Below, piece after piece: positions 1 to 7,228 of a DNA stretch of 64,000 nucleotides. The first letter of the stretch is position 1. Each line of letters begins with the position of its first letter. The stretch is from Ferirhizobium litorale. GTDB lineage: Bacteria; Pseudomonadota; Alphaproteobacteria; Rhizobiales; Rhizobiaceae. The notes under the pieces were generated by a model, which ran no database searches, was not told the DNA's origin, and was given only the letters and a program-made list of their open reading frames with translations. Made by a program: the position numbers and the translations under genes. Location: the NCBI GenBank assembly GCA_030028905.1, contig JALDYZ010000012.1, forward strand, positions 1-64,000, given 5' to 3'.

Positions 1-105
1 CTCTTCTTGCCTCAAAATTAGGAAAGAAGGCGTCTACAAATCTAGGGGCTATTCAACCAGATCCTGCTGCCGGGATATGAACACACCCGTGATCGCGAAG
101 CACTC

Positions 106-735
106 ATGAAGCTCAACATGTGGCATCCCAGGTGGAATGACCAGAGTCTGATGCTGAAACACAACCTTCGCGACGATCGAATGATTGGCGTTCTCCCGGA
201 CCGAGAATGGCGAGAAAGCGAAGATATCCCGAAGTTCCGCATTATCGGAAAGGGCAATAAAATCAGGCTCATTCATCTTAAGAGGGGCTGGCTTAAAAGG
301 GTTGAAAAGTACGCGGACACAGATCGGCTTAATCGTATTGCCCGCCGAAAAGACTCGAACAGGCCTGCAAACCTTCTCATTGATCGTGACGGCAAGCCCT
401 TGACGCCCGGAGCGCTGTATAAGGCCTTCGTGCGAGCCAACAGGAAGATCAATGCACCGTTCGAGATCACACCACATGTGCTGCGGCACATCTTCGCATG
501 TCGTTTTCTACAGGTTGCAATCGAAGTCGAAGCTCGTCGGGCGGGTCTTGAGATTGATGATCTAACCCGCAGACAAATCGAGGACTATGCAGAATTACCG
601 CTTGAGTCCCTTGCCCTTGAGCTTGGTCATGCCTCTGTCGAGACGACCCGGATCTATGTTGAGATGCTTATAACCAGTTGGCTTGCGCCCAGGTACCACA
701 ACGCCTGGAACAGCGTTCTCGATGCCGTCGAATAG
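106..735 (+). pseudogene. Tyrosine recombinase, C-terminal catalytic part only
   Basis: This reading frame carries the C-terminal half of a tyrosine (phage-type) recombinase. It has the beta-hairpin GKGNKIR near residue 50, box II as HVLRHIF and the final LGHASVETTRIYVE, where the His and the nucleophilic Tyr lie. The usual first box (TGLRxSE) with its catalytic Arg is missing. Upstream, in-frame stops at 19-21 and 43-45 block any longer protein. Around 137-165 another frame reads GMTRV and then stops, which could be a decayed first box. Complete enzymes of this class have about 300-400 residues and this has 209, so I read it as a 5'-degraded remnant. It ends 20 bases before the next recombinase gene and was probably its operon leader. 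An intact but highly divergent protein remains possible. Confidence 0.6.
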
Positions 736-755
736 GATATGAGGAGGAGGGATAG

Positions 756-2750
756 TTGTTGGCACGTGGTCCGAGAAAGGGAAAAAGAACCAGCAGGAGC
801 ACAAAATCCGAGGGCGACGGAGATGCCACAATCGCAGATATCCCGCACCAAATCGAAGGCCAGGATCATTATGCCCAAACCCTCAGGGAATTTGAAAAGT
901 ATGCCGACTTGCCATTCCTCTACGGAAGCCGAAGCGCGATCTATGCCGATATGCTGCAAGGCAAGAAGGAGGTATCGCGAAAGACAAACGTTGGAAAAAT
1001 CGCGTCATTCGCGAAAGCACTTCGTGCGTTCCAGAAAAAGTTCAAGACGACAATCGACAGTCCCGACACATTCGACAGAAGATTTCCGTACTATTGCCTC
1101 GATTTATACGCGAACTCTGGAAATCCGCAGAAAAATTACCACCATTTCGAGCGCATCGCTATTACGGCAGGCGTTCCCCGGAACCTGATCCCCGAAAATC
1201 CCTTCGCCTTCAAGCGCGGCGCCGTGAGAACCGCGCCGTCAGATGCCGAAGCCCGAAGAGCACTCAATCTCGCAAAGCATGACGCCTGGGAAATTGTGAA
1301 GCGATACGATCAAGCCATCGCGCTACATGGACTTGGCCGCCATCCCAGCCGCGACAAAGGCGGGAAACGAGGAGATGCTGATCACCTTGAGAACCGACTG
1401 TTTGCATGTCGGGACATGATGGCTCAAGGCATATTTGGAGAAACCGAGCTATATGCCAAGAAGCTTTGGGGGATTTTAGGGGCCCTAAGGGAAAGGCCCG
1501 GTGCGATAGTTATCGATCCGGCAAGAGGCCCAGTCCGCCTCAACGGTGCCATGGCGCACGTGCACTTCTATCACCCCTCGCCCCACGATCTCTTCCCCTT
1601 CGTAACCATCTTACTCCTTCGCGGAATGTTGAATCTAGCGACTGTCTGCGAGACCAAGGTGACCGACAAATGGTGCACCCCCTATCCGTACGTCTTGGAC
1701 CCGGCGGACTCCGAAGACCTCGTGATGATTGTACTCCTCAAGCATCGTGGTTCTGCTCAGCCCGAGACAATCACCAAGGGCGCAGATCGCAAGTTGGCAA
1801 CCGGCACTCCGAACGAGGTGAAGTTTCCATCCTCCACACGACCTTGGTCGCACCCCTATCGAGTTTTGAAGTTCCTCGTGGAACTGACGCAGCCACTGCG
1901 TGACGACATCGAGCGGTGCATCAGCCTCCTTCGAAGCAAGAAACGGCGTACGCCGGCAGAAGAGCAGAAATTGAACCATCTTACCACGATCAAGGACGAT
2001 CTTCTGATATATAGGACGAAATTAGGCGTCGGCTCGCTTCGGGAGGCAACAAAAATTGGCGCCACGCGGTCTATGGTCAAGATGCTGCAGCGATACGGCC
2101 TTTCCGGTCAAACGCGGGAACTTCGTGATGCCGGGCTGACGTCCTCTTTCAGGGCATCAGGTTGGAACCTCATGGTCCTGAGGATGCTCGCATCGCACAA
2201 GGAAACAGGCACATCGAGCCTTTACGCACGACGCCGTCAAACGATCGATGCCGCGCGCTCTGCGATGAAAGATGTCGCGGCCAAGGCGTTGGTGCTTGCC
2301 CGAAGTTCACGATTTTCGACCGAGCAACTTCGAAAGACCCTTGCGGCTCAGGGGCTGAATCCGTCGCAGATCGCCAATGTGACCAACAAGAAGAAAAGGA
2401 CCAGGTTCGAGAGCGGTTGTTTGGACCCACACAAGCCACCGCCCGGTTTCGATCGAGGTACGCCTCCGGGCGAAGCCTGCCGACTACAGGACTGCATTGA
2501 CGGCTGTGACAACGCGAGATTCTTGCCCCAGTCTCTTCCTCACTTGATTCGCGAGCGCCTCAAGTATCGAGCTCAGCTACAATTCATTGGCCCCCTTGCT
2601 GCGTCAACGAGCATCCTAACCGCCCGTATACAGAACCTCGACGCCCTGGTCGGCGAGTTTCCGGCCAGGGCAGTACAGCGGTTGGAACAAAAGATTGAGA
2701 AAGAGTTGAACGTCCGCCATCAGAAGAGCCAGTCCTATGCTCCTGAGTAA
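756..2750 (+). CDS. Large tyrosine-recombinase-like protein of a mobile element
   Basis: This is a 664-residue protein. A recombinase-like fold is suggested by FRASGWN, followed about 17 residues later by HKETGTSSLYARR, which corresponds to box II Arg and the final His...Tyr. I do not see a convincing first catalytic Arg or a classic HxxR, so it may be an auxiliary or specialised recombinase. After the catalytic region comes a cysteine cluster (SGCLDPH, EACRLQDCIDGC) that could bind zinc, then a helical, charged tail. A TTG start is assumed because GGAGGAGGG at 742-750 lies just upstream. It overlaps the next gene by 14 bp. Size and order recall TnpB of Tn554-like transposons and other multi-recombinase modules, but the family assignment is inference. 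Third-position GC is visibly lower than in the core genes that follow. Confidence 0.65.
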   Translation: MLARGPRKGKRTSRSTKSEGDGDATIADIPHQIEGQDHYAQTLREFEKYADLPFLYGSRSAIYADMLQGKKEVSRKTNVGKIASFAKALRAFQKKFKTTIDSPDTFDRRFPYYCLDLYANSGNPQKNYHHFERIAITAGVPRNLIPENPFAFKRGAVRTAPSDAEARRALNLAKHDAWEIVKRYDQAIALHGLGRHPSRDKGGKRGDADHLENRLFACRDMMAQGIFGETELYAKKLWGILGALRERPGAIVIDPARGPVRLNGAMAHVHFYHPSPHDLFPFVTILLLRGMLNLATVCETKVTDKWCTPYPYVLDPADSEDLVMIVLLKHRGSAQPETITKGADRKLATGTPNEVKFPSSTRPWSHPYRVLKFLVELTQPLRDDIERCISLLRSKKRRTPAEEQKLNHLTTIKDDLLIYRTKLGVGSLREATKIGATRSMVKMLQRYGLSGQTRELRDAGLTSSFRASGWNLMVLRMLASHKETGTSSLYARRRQTIDAARSAMKDVAAKALVLARSSRFSTEQLRKTLAAQGLNPSQIANVTNKKKRTRFESGCLDPHKPPPGFDRGTPPGEACRLQDCIDGCDNARFLPQSLPHLIRERLKYRAQLQFIGPLAASTSILTARIQNLDALVGEFPARAVQRLEQKIEKELNVRHQKSQSYAPE

Positions 2751-4599
2751 AGCGGTTGCACCAAACAATCAGCGCCTATGGCGTGTTAGCGCTCAGGCGG
2801 ACACAGAGTTACGGCCACCATACGCCCCCGATCTGGAGGTTCTGCCAGGGTCAAATTACAGAGCGAACACCTGGTATATTCCTTCGAACTGGCTTCCTGC
2901 GGGATCTCGGAACAAGGAGAAGCTTTCTTTCCTCGCGCCAGCACACATCAACGGTAGTCGTACCGTGCTCTCAGAAGGTGTGGATGAAGTGCTGATCGAT
3001 CAATTGAAGCAACTTGTGTGCTTCATGATCTTTCATGGTCAAATTCTCGGCAAGCGGCTCGACGTCTCGACAATTTATGGAAGGTTGAGCGGCCTCAGGA
3101 GAATTTTTGTCGCAATGAAAGTGACAGGTCTGAGCTCACTAAGCCAGGTCAATGGGCAAACCTTCCCGGCAGTGCGAACTCTATTTCCTCCGCAGATGCC
3201 CGGCGAGGTGCTCGCTGGCCTACACGCGATATTGATGGCATGTCAGACCGGCTATGTGCTCGATGGCATTACCGACTTCAACATAGGGGTGCCTCGCGAC
3301 CCCGAGCCCTGGGACACCTCGCAAATCCCTGGGAAGGAAGTGCTCACCGATGAGGAATACGGACTACTCGTGCGGAAAGTAGATTTTCTCTTCGACAACT
3401 ACAACGAGTACAAGAAAATTGTAGCCTCCGTCTGGAGAGACCAGACATACGCCCCCGTAGTCCGTGAATGGCTGCTTCCCGAATTTCCGGGCGTACTCAA
3501 CAAGCATCAACCTCTGGCATTGAAGCACCTGTCGGCCCGACTGCTGCAGTCCGCCTCGGCCTTTAGGCAATTCCTGGCAACCGGGTTTCGCCCGAACGAG
3601 TTGCTATCGACCCAACGTGGATTTCTTGTTCGTCATCCGACCGGCATGCAATTCAGCGAAGAACATGTGATTTATGAGGTGGTGAAAAACCAACCTCCGG
3701 GTGGAGTCGCAAGGAGTTTCCCGCTCGATCCAGTCTGGGAGATAGAAGTCGTCGAGGATGCACTCGAGTTTGTATGTGATCTTTACGAGAAAACCGGCGA
3801 TCGGCTGTTCACTGGGCCGAAAATCGATGGCGAGTTCTCCACAGGACATCTCGGAACAAACCTGAGAGAGTTTTGCCGCCTTGCAGGCATCGGATTCGAA
3901 GCAACGGGCTACAATCTTCGCGCAACGTTGATCTCGCACACCGCACAGACACTCGCAGGTGGCCTAACGCAAGCTCAACTCGCCATGGACCACGCGTTAA
4001 AGCGGACGACGGCCGGCTATGCACTATCGAGCCCCTCTGTCAGAGACGACATTTACGAACGGTGCCAGGAGATATCTCAGGACCGTACAATAACCCTGCT
4101 TGAGTCGGCAGCCGTGATGGGCGGACCTGGCCTGCATGGTGAACAGGGGCGGCGCATCGAGAACGACCTAGCTCGGGCCTTGGACGCATCATCAGGCGTT
4201 GTCACCAAAAAAGAGGTGGCAGAGGAGTTCCTCGAGGAGACACTGAGAAGGAATATTTACCCACTCCCGGTTATGCCGGGTGTATTCTGTTTCAAGACAC
4301 TACAGGCGCGAGGCGAGTGCTCGAAAGCCTCGAACGACTCCCTGGCCGATGTCGGTCGATGTTCTCCCCGGTGTCCCTACGGCGTGCAGTTGGAATATCG
4401 GCGAGATGTCGTGCGACACGAGATTGCTGAAATCATTCCGAACCTCCACTCCCAGTCTGATTTACGGAAGAGCTACTGGCTTCGACAGATACTCGATCAG
4501 CTCGTTGCATTTCCGGACCTTGAGCCGGAACTGAGGGAAGCCCTTGCAAAAAGACCTGAGCTCTTGAAACTCCTTGACAAACTCCGGAGGTCGAAGTGA
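2737..4599 (+). CDS. Large tyrosine recombinase of a mobile element
   Basis: This 620-residue protein has a near-complete tyrosine-recombinase signature. It shows ATGFRPNELL (box I Arg and Glu), a VVKNQP loop supplying the Lys, GYNLRATLISHT (box II Arg, with Tyr-Asn in place of the usual His) and DHALKRTTAGYALSSP (His and candidate nucleophilic Tyr). The N-terminal 200 residues would hold the DNA-binding domain. A C-terminal Cys cluster (CFKTLQARGEC, RCSPRCPYG) is a likely zinc site. It overlaps the preceding gene by 14 bp and its stop overlaps the GTG start of the next, so the three are probably translated together. Of the recombinases here it has the most intact active site and is the best candidate for the strand-exchange enzyme acting at the ssrA attachment site. 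That role is inferred from position only. Confidence 0.75.
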   Translation: MLLSKAVAPNNQRLWRVSAQADTELRPPYAPDLEVLPGSNYRANTWYIPSNWLPAGSRNKEKLSFLAPAHINGSRTVLSEGVDEVLIDQLKQLVCFMIFHGQILGKRLDVSTIYGRLSGLRRIFVAMKVTGLSSLSQVNGQTFPAVRTLFPPQMPGEVLAGLHAILMACQTGYVLDGITDFNIGVPRDPEPWDTSQIPGKEVLTDEEYGLLVRKVDFLFDNYNEYKKIVASVWRDQTYAPVVREWLLPEFPGVLNKHQPLALKHLSARLLQSASAFRQFLATGFRPNELLSTQRGFLVRHPTGMQFSEEHVIYEVVKNQPPGGVARSFPLDPVWEIEVVEDALEFVCDLYEKTGDRLFTGPKIDGEFSTGHLGTNLREFCRLAGIGFEATGYNLRATLISHTAQTLAGGLTQAQLAMDHALKRTTAGYALSSPSVRDDIYERCQEISQDRTITLLESAAVMGGPGLHGEQGRRIENDLARALDASSGVVTKKEVAEEFLEETLRRNIYPLPVMPGVFCFKTLQARGECSKASNDSLADVGRCSPRCPYGVQLEYRRDVVRHEIAEIIPNLHSQSDLRKSYWLRQILDQLVAFPDLEPELREALAKRPELLKLLDKLRRSK

Positions 4600-5072
4600 A
4601 GTCCAAGCGCCAGCCAAAAGGCCTTGCTGATAACTCGTCGTTGAGAACTTCCAAAGCAGTTGTTCAGCTTGAGCAAGCGAAAGCGTTGCTTCGGCAGCAA
4701 CTGCGCTCTGGTGAGCTTGAGGATTACCTTGTCGGGCAAAAGAGGGAGGCACTGAAGGAAAGTGACGTCTTGCGCCTTACGACCCTCCACCCGAACTTTC
4801 TCAACGGTCACAAACACAAGCACACCACCAAGTCCGAAGTCGGCACGTTCCTCAAGACCTTGAACGCGGAACTTGCAGAACGGCGGAAGTTGGAATCGAA
4901 TGAAAATTCCGGAGCAACCGATTGGAAGGCTATGTATCACAAGGCTATCGATCGGCAGGAGCGAATCCTGACCAGAGCCCATGCATGGAAGATCACGATG
5001 CTCCGCATGGCGAGGGAAAACCGCGAGCTCAAGAAAAAGCTCGGGTTAAAGGTTGTTTCGCTTCGACCGTAG
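4596..5072 (+). CDS. Small coiled-coil accessory protein of the recombinase operon
   Basis: This 158-residue, highly charged protein starts at GTG 4596, inside the stop of the upstream recombinase, with a strong CGGAGG five bases before it. The first 30 residues are Lys/Arg/Ser rich. Residues about 25-90 and 95-150 are predicted helical, ending in a heptad-like MARENRELKKKLG segment that should form a coiled coil. No catalytic motif is visible. By position (last gene, small, helical) it resembles TnpC of Tn554 or the small third member of recombinase-trio modules, which modulate recombination, but I see no sequence proof of homology. A directionality factor or DNA-binding partner is the simplest guess. 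The ssrA promoter begins 18 bases after its stop. Confidence 0.6.
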   Translation: MKSKRQPKGLADNSSLRTSKAVVQLEQAKALLRQQLRSGELEDYLVGQKREALKESDVLRLTTLHPNFLNGHKHKHTTKSEVGTFLKTLNAELAERRKLESNENSGATDWKAMYHKAIDRQERILTRAHAWKITMLRMARENRELKKKLGLKVVSLRP

Positions 5073-5089
5073 CCGTCGCTTAATTTCGC

Positions 5090-5118
5090 TTGAAATCGAA
5101 CTCACGGATCCCTATTTA
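5090..5118 (+). promoter_or_regulatory. Promoter of the complete ssrA copy
   Basis: TTGAAA at 5090-5095 and TATTTA at 5113-5118 are separated by 17 bases, a good sigma-70 match. Transcription would begin near 5125, which makes an acceptor piece of about 80 nt ending at CCA 5204. That is a sensible size for the acceptor RNA of a two-piece alphaproteobacterial tmRNA. Confidence 0.55.
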
Positions 5119-5124
5119 TATGGT

Positions 5125-5446
5125 GCTTCGCAAGAAGACTATGGTGCTAAACCTTTTGTGCAATAGATGTGCAGGACGCGGCTTCGAAGCCGCCGCCTCC
5201 ACCATAATTAGCCGTCACCGGGCTGCTTATGATGGGGGCGAAATGGGATCGACTGGCATTGAAAGACAAAAGCTGTGCCCGGCATGATACCGCCGTTATC
5301 GGGTCACAAGTGTAGTTGCAAACGACAACAACGCTAAGGAATACGCTCTCGCTGCCTAATGGCGGTGTGAGAATTCCGACCTAAGTCCTCTCGGTTAGCC
5401 CCTTGAGGCGGGGTTCGGAGGTACCTGGCAACAGAAACCTCCACCT
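5125..5446 (+). ncRNA. ssrA: Two-piece (permuted) tmRNA, complete copy next to the integrase module
   Basis: tmRNA rescues stalled ribosomes and adds a degradation tag. Here the acceptor piece comes first and ends CGCCTCC-ACCA at 5194-5204. A short spacer (5205-5233) follows, then the coding piece from GGGGGCG at 5234. GGGGGCG pairs with CGCCTCC as the acceptor stem. CTTTTG and CAAT in the acceptor piece (about 5152-5164) can pair with ATTG and CAAAAG in the coding piece (about 5258-5271) as helix P2, so the pieces match each other. The tag frame 5318-5359 reads ANDNNAKEYALAA then stop, the typical rhizobial tag. The T arm is GCGGC-TTCGAA-GCCGC, whose loop looks one base short of the usual seven. 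RNA ends are estimates. Its own promoter and position beside the recombinases suggest it was brought in by the element. Confidence 0.88.
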
Positions 5447-5496
5447 TCTCCTTGCTAATCAAAATGAGACCAAATCCGGTTGAGCACGTGCCTTTC

Positions 5497-5516
5497 GTCG
5501 ACTAAATTTAGTCGAC
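5497..5516. promoter_or_regulatory. Perfect 20-bp palindrome between the two ssrA copies
   Basis: GTCGACTAAATTTAGTCGAC is an exact inverted repeat in the 150-bp spacer between the complete tmRNA gene and the element-host junction. It has no T-run, so it is not a typical terminator. An operator or recombination-accessory site (for example for the small coiled-coil protein or an excision factor) is possible. Function is unknown. Confidence 0.4.
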
Positions 5517-5556
5517 AGGAAACAGCAGTTTACGAGGCAGATTCAGATAGTTAACG

Positions 5557-5585
5557 TGGACTAAGATAAATTTTGTCTCTATAAT
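5557..5585 (+). promoter_or_regulatory. Outward promoter at the end of the element
   Basis: TGGACT (5557-5562), a 17-base gap and a perfect TATAAT (5580-5585) form a strong-looking sigma-70 promoter. Transcription would start near 5592, too late to make an acceptor piece. It would instead transcribe the remnant CCA end and the coding piece of the second ssrA copy, and possibly run towards sspB. Confidence 0.5.
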
Positions 5586-5593
5586 GGGCGGTA

Positions 5594-5851
5594 CCCGGCG
5601 CCTCCACCAAAAACCGGTCGGTCGAGGACCGGCTTTTGATGGGGGCGAAATAGGATCGACAAGGGCGTAAAGATCGAACTTTTGCTCGGCATGATACCGC
5701 CGTTATCGGGTCACAAGTGTAGTTGCAAACGACAACAACGCTAAGGGTTATGCTCTCGCTGCCTAATGGCGGTGCGGGAAATCCGACCTAAGTCCTTCTG
5801 GTTAGCACCTTGAGGCGGGGTCCGGAGGTACCTGGCAACAGAAACCTCCAC
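5594..5851 (+). ncRNA. ssrA: Second, incomplete ssrA: coding piece with only the 3' end of the acceptor piece
   Basis: The coding piece starts GGGGGCG at 5641. The tag frame 5725-5766 reads ANDNNAKGYALAA then stop, with Gly where the other copy has Glu. A 60-bp stretch (5687-5746) is identical to 5280-5339, while the P2 strand and spacer differ. Upstream, only CCCGG-CGCCTCC-ACCA (5594-5609) of an acceptor piece is present. There is no T loop, and nothing further upstream pairs well with its P2 strand. This is what integration into the T arm of a host gene would leave, so I read it as the original host copy cut off from its promoter and 5' half. The spacer 5610-5640 forms a CCGGTC/GACCGG hairpin. 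The coding RNA could still be transcribed from the outward promoter, but it probably cannot pair with the other copy's acceptor piece. Confidence 0.75.
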
Positions 5852-6003
5852 TTTGACCGACTGCAGCCTTCACCTTCTCCCATGGTTCGATTTTCTGTAT
5901 GATCGGCTGACTCGCGCGGCTCAGGGGGGTTCCCCTCAATAGCGTGACATGGCATATAGCCGCACCTAAATGACCGGAAATACATCAGGAAAGACAGGAT
6001 CAA

Positions 6004-6516
6004 ATGGGGCAGGACCACATCCGCTATGATATTCTGGCGCAGGATGCACTGCGCGGCGTCATCCGCAAGGTATTGGCCGAAGTAGCCGCCACCGGCCGAC
6101 TGCCCGGCGATCATCATTTCTTCATTACCTTTCTTACCGGCGCTCCCGGCGTGCGCATCTCCCAGCACCTGAAGTCGAAATATCCCGAGCAGATGACCAT
6201 CGTCGTCCAGCACCAGTTCTGGGATCTCAAGGTCACCGATACGCTGTTCGAAATCGGCTTGTCCTTTTCCGACACTCCGGAACGCCTGGTGATCCCCTTC
6301 AACGCAATCCGCGGCTTCTACGATCCGTCGGTCAATTTCGAACTTGAATTCGACGTTCCGCTGAGCGACGAGGAAGAGGTCGACAGCGCCGAGATCACCG
6401 CATATCCGGTGACGGCCGAAGCAGCCGATAGCGCGGTGGAAGAAAAGACGGGCGGCGATGACGGCAAGAAGCCGGGTTCGGTCGTCTCGCTCGACGCCTT
6501 CCGCAAGAAACAATAA
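6004..6516 (+). CDS. sspB: SspB, ClpXP adaptor for ssrA-tagged proteins (alpha type)
   Basis: SspB binds ssrA-tagged substrates and hands them to the ClpXP protease. This 170-residue protein has the compact SspB fold in residues about 5-120 (DHHFFITFLT, FWDLKVTDTLFEIGLSF, RLVIPFNAIRGFYDP). A flexible acidic linker follows, then a C-terminal VVSLDAFRKKQ tail that fits the ClpX-docking peptide of alphaproteobacterial SspB. The ATG at 6004 follows a purine-rich AGGAAAGACAGGA. The 150 bases between ssrA and this start hold no gene. It lies directly downstream of ssrA, so tag and adaptor are neighbours. Confidence 0.92.
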   Translation: MGQDHIRYDILAQDALRGVIRKVLAEVAATGRLPGDHHFFITFLTGAPGVRISQHLKSKYPEQMTIVVQHQFWDLKVTDTLFEIGLSFSDTPERLVIPFNAIRGFYDPSVNFELEFDVPLSDEEEVDSAEITAYPVTAEAADSAVEEKTGGDDGKKPGSVVSLDAFRKKQ

Positions 6517-6563
6517 GAATGCGGGAGGCTCGGGCGTCCCTTTCTATTTCCGGAGGGTCCTTG

Positions 6564-6761
6564 ATGAGCGCCGACGTCGTCAATCTGCGCCAATTCCGAA
6601 AGAAGCAGGCACGCACTGAAAAGGAAAAGCAGGCGGAGCAGAACCGCATCACATTCGGACGTGCCAAGGCGGAAAAGAACCTGACCAAGGCCCTGAACGA
6701 TCAAGCCACCCAGACACATGCGCGCGGTCGCCTCGAAAAGCGCACAGACGATACGGATTAG
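6564..6761 (+). CDS. DUF4169 family small protein
   Basis: This 65-residue basic protein begins MSADVVNLRQFRKKQARTEK and has an uninterrupted charged helix rich in Lys, Arg, Glu and Gln. It fits DUF4169, a small family that in alphaproteobacteria commonly sits next to sspB and an RHH protein. The start at 6564 is chosen over an earlier ATG at 6519 because CGGAGGG lies seven bases upstream. Its opening NLRQFRKKQ resembles the SspB tail SLDAFRKKQ. The function is unknown. Confidence 0.75.
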   Translation: MSADVVNLRQFRKKQARTEKEKQAEQNRITFGRAKAEKNLTKALNDQATQTHARGRLEKRTDDTD

Positions 6762-6865
6762 GTCCGGCCGCAGGAACAGCAATCGGGATCCGGAAAACCG
6801 TCCGAAGTCAGCGACTTGCGGCAAAATTCGGAATCGGATTGCGAAGTATCGGAATCAATTCGTGA

Positions 6866-6884
6866 GGTTCGCGCTGTGCGAACC
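6866..6884 (+). other. Hairpin before the RHH gene
   Basis: GGTTCGC-GCTGT-GCGAACC is a perfect 7-bp stem 20 bases before the start of the RHH gene. It has no T-run. It may influence translation or be an operator for the DNA-binding protein that follows. Confidence 0.3.
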
Positions 6885-6904
6885 GCCTTCGGAAGCGCCC
6901 CCTG

Positions 6905-7114
6905 ATGATCCGCAAGCACTCCGCCACCCTTCACGGCCATCGTACCAGCTTCTCGCTTGAAGATGCTTTCTGGAACGAGCTGAAGGCGATCGCCGCGCAA
7001 AGGGAAATCCCCCTCGCCGCCCTGATTGCCGAAATCGACGACGGACGCGACCCGCGCAGCAATCTCTCCTCCGCCTTGCGGGTCCATGTGCTGGATTGGA
7101 TCAGGCAACACTGA
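6905..7114 (+). CDS. Ribbon-helix-helix domain protein (RHH_4 type)
   Basis: This 69-residue protein has an RHH layout. A short strand (HRTSFSLEDAFW) is followed by two helices (NELKAIAAQREIPLAALIAEID and the SNLSSALRVHVLDWIRQ region). The pattern matches the RHH_4 family common in Rhizobiales, presumed dimeric DNA-binding regulators. It belongs to the conserved sspB-DUF4169-RHH neighbourhood, after a 143-base gap with a small hairpin. No target is known; the hairpin just upstream could be an autoregulatory site (inference). Confidence 0.75.
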   Translation: MIRKHSATLHGHRTSFSLEDAFWNELKAIAAQREIPLAALIAEIDDGRDPRSNLSSALRVHVLDWIRQH

Positions 7115-7228
7115 CGTTTTCAGCTTCAGCGCAATCACCGGTAGGCGTCCGTCGAGATTTCGCTTGAATCTGGCGGTGCCGCCAATAGGCTGCGTCCAGA
7201 CGTTCTCATAGCCCGGGAAGGACTGGTT

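Noticed and set aside
49-489. Minus-strand 146-codon frame opposite the recombinase remnant
   Set aside because: It is the antisense of a clear recombinase C-terminus and has no motif or RBS.
5608-5638. Spacer hairpin of the second ssrA copy as a Rho-independent terminator
   Set aside because: CCGGTC/GACCGG with CTTTT could terminate, but it lies exactly at the processed spacer of the permuted tmRNA, which explains it better.
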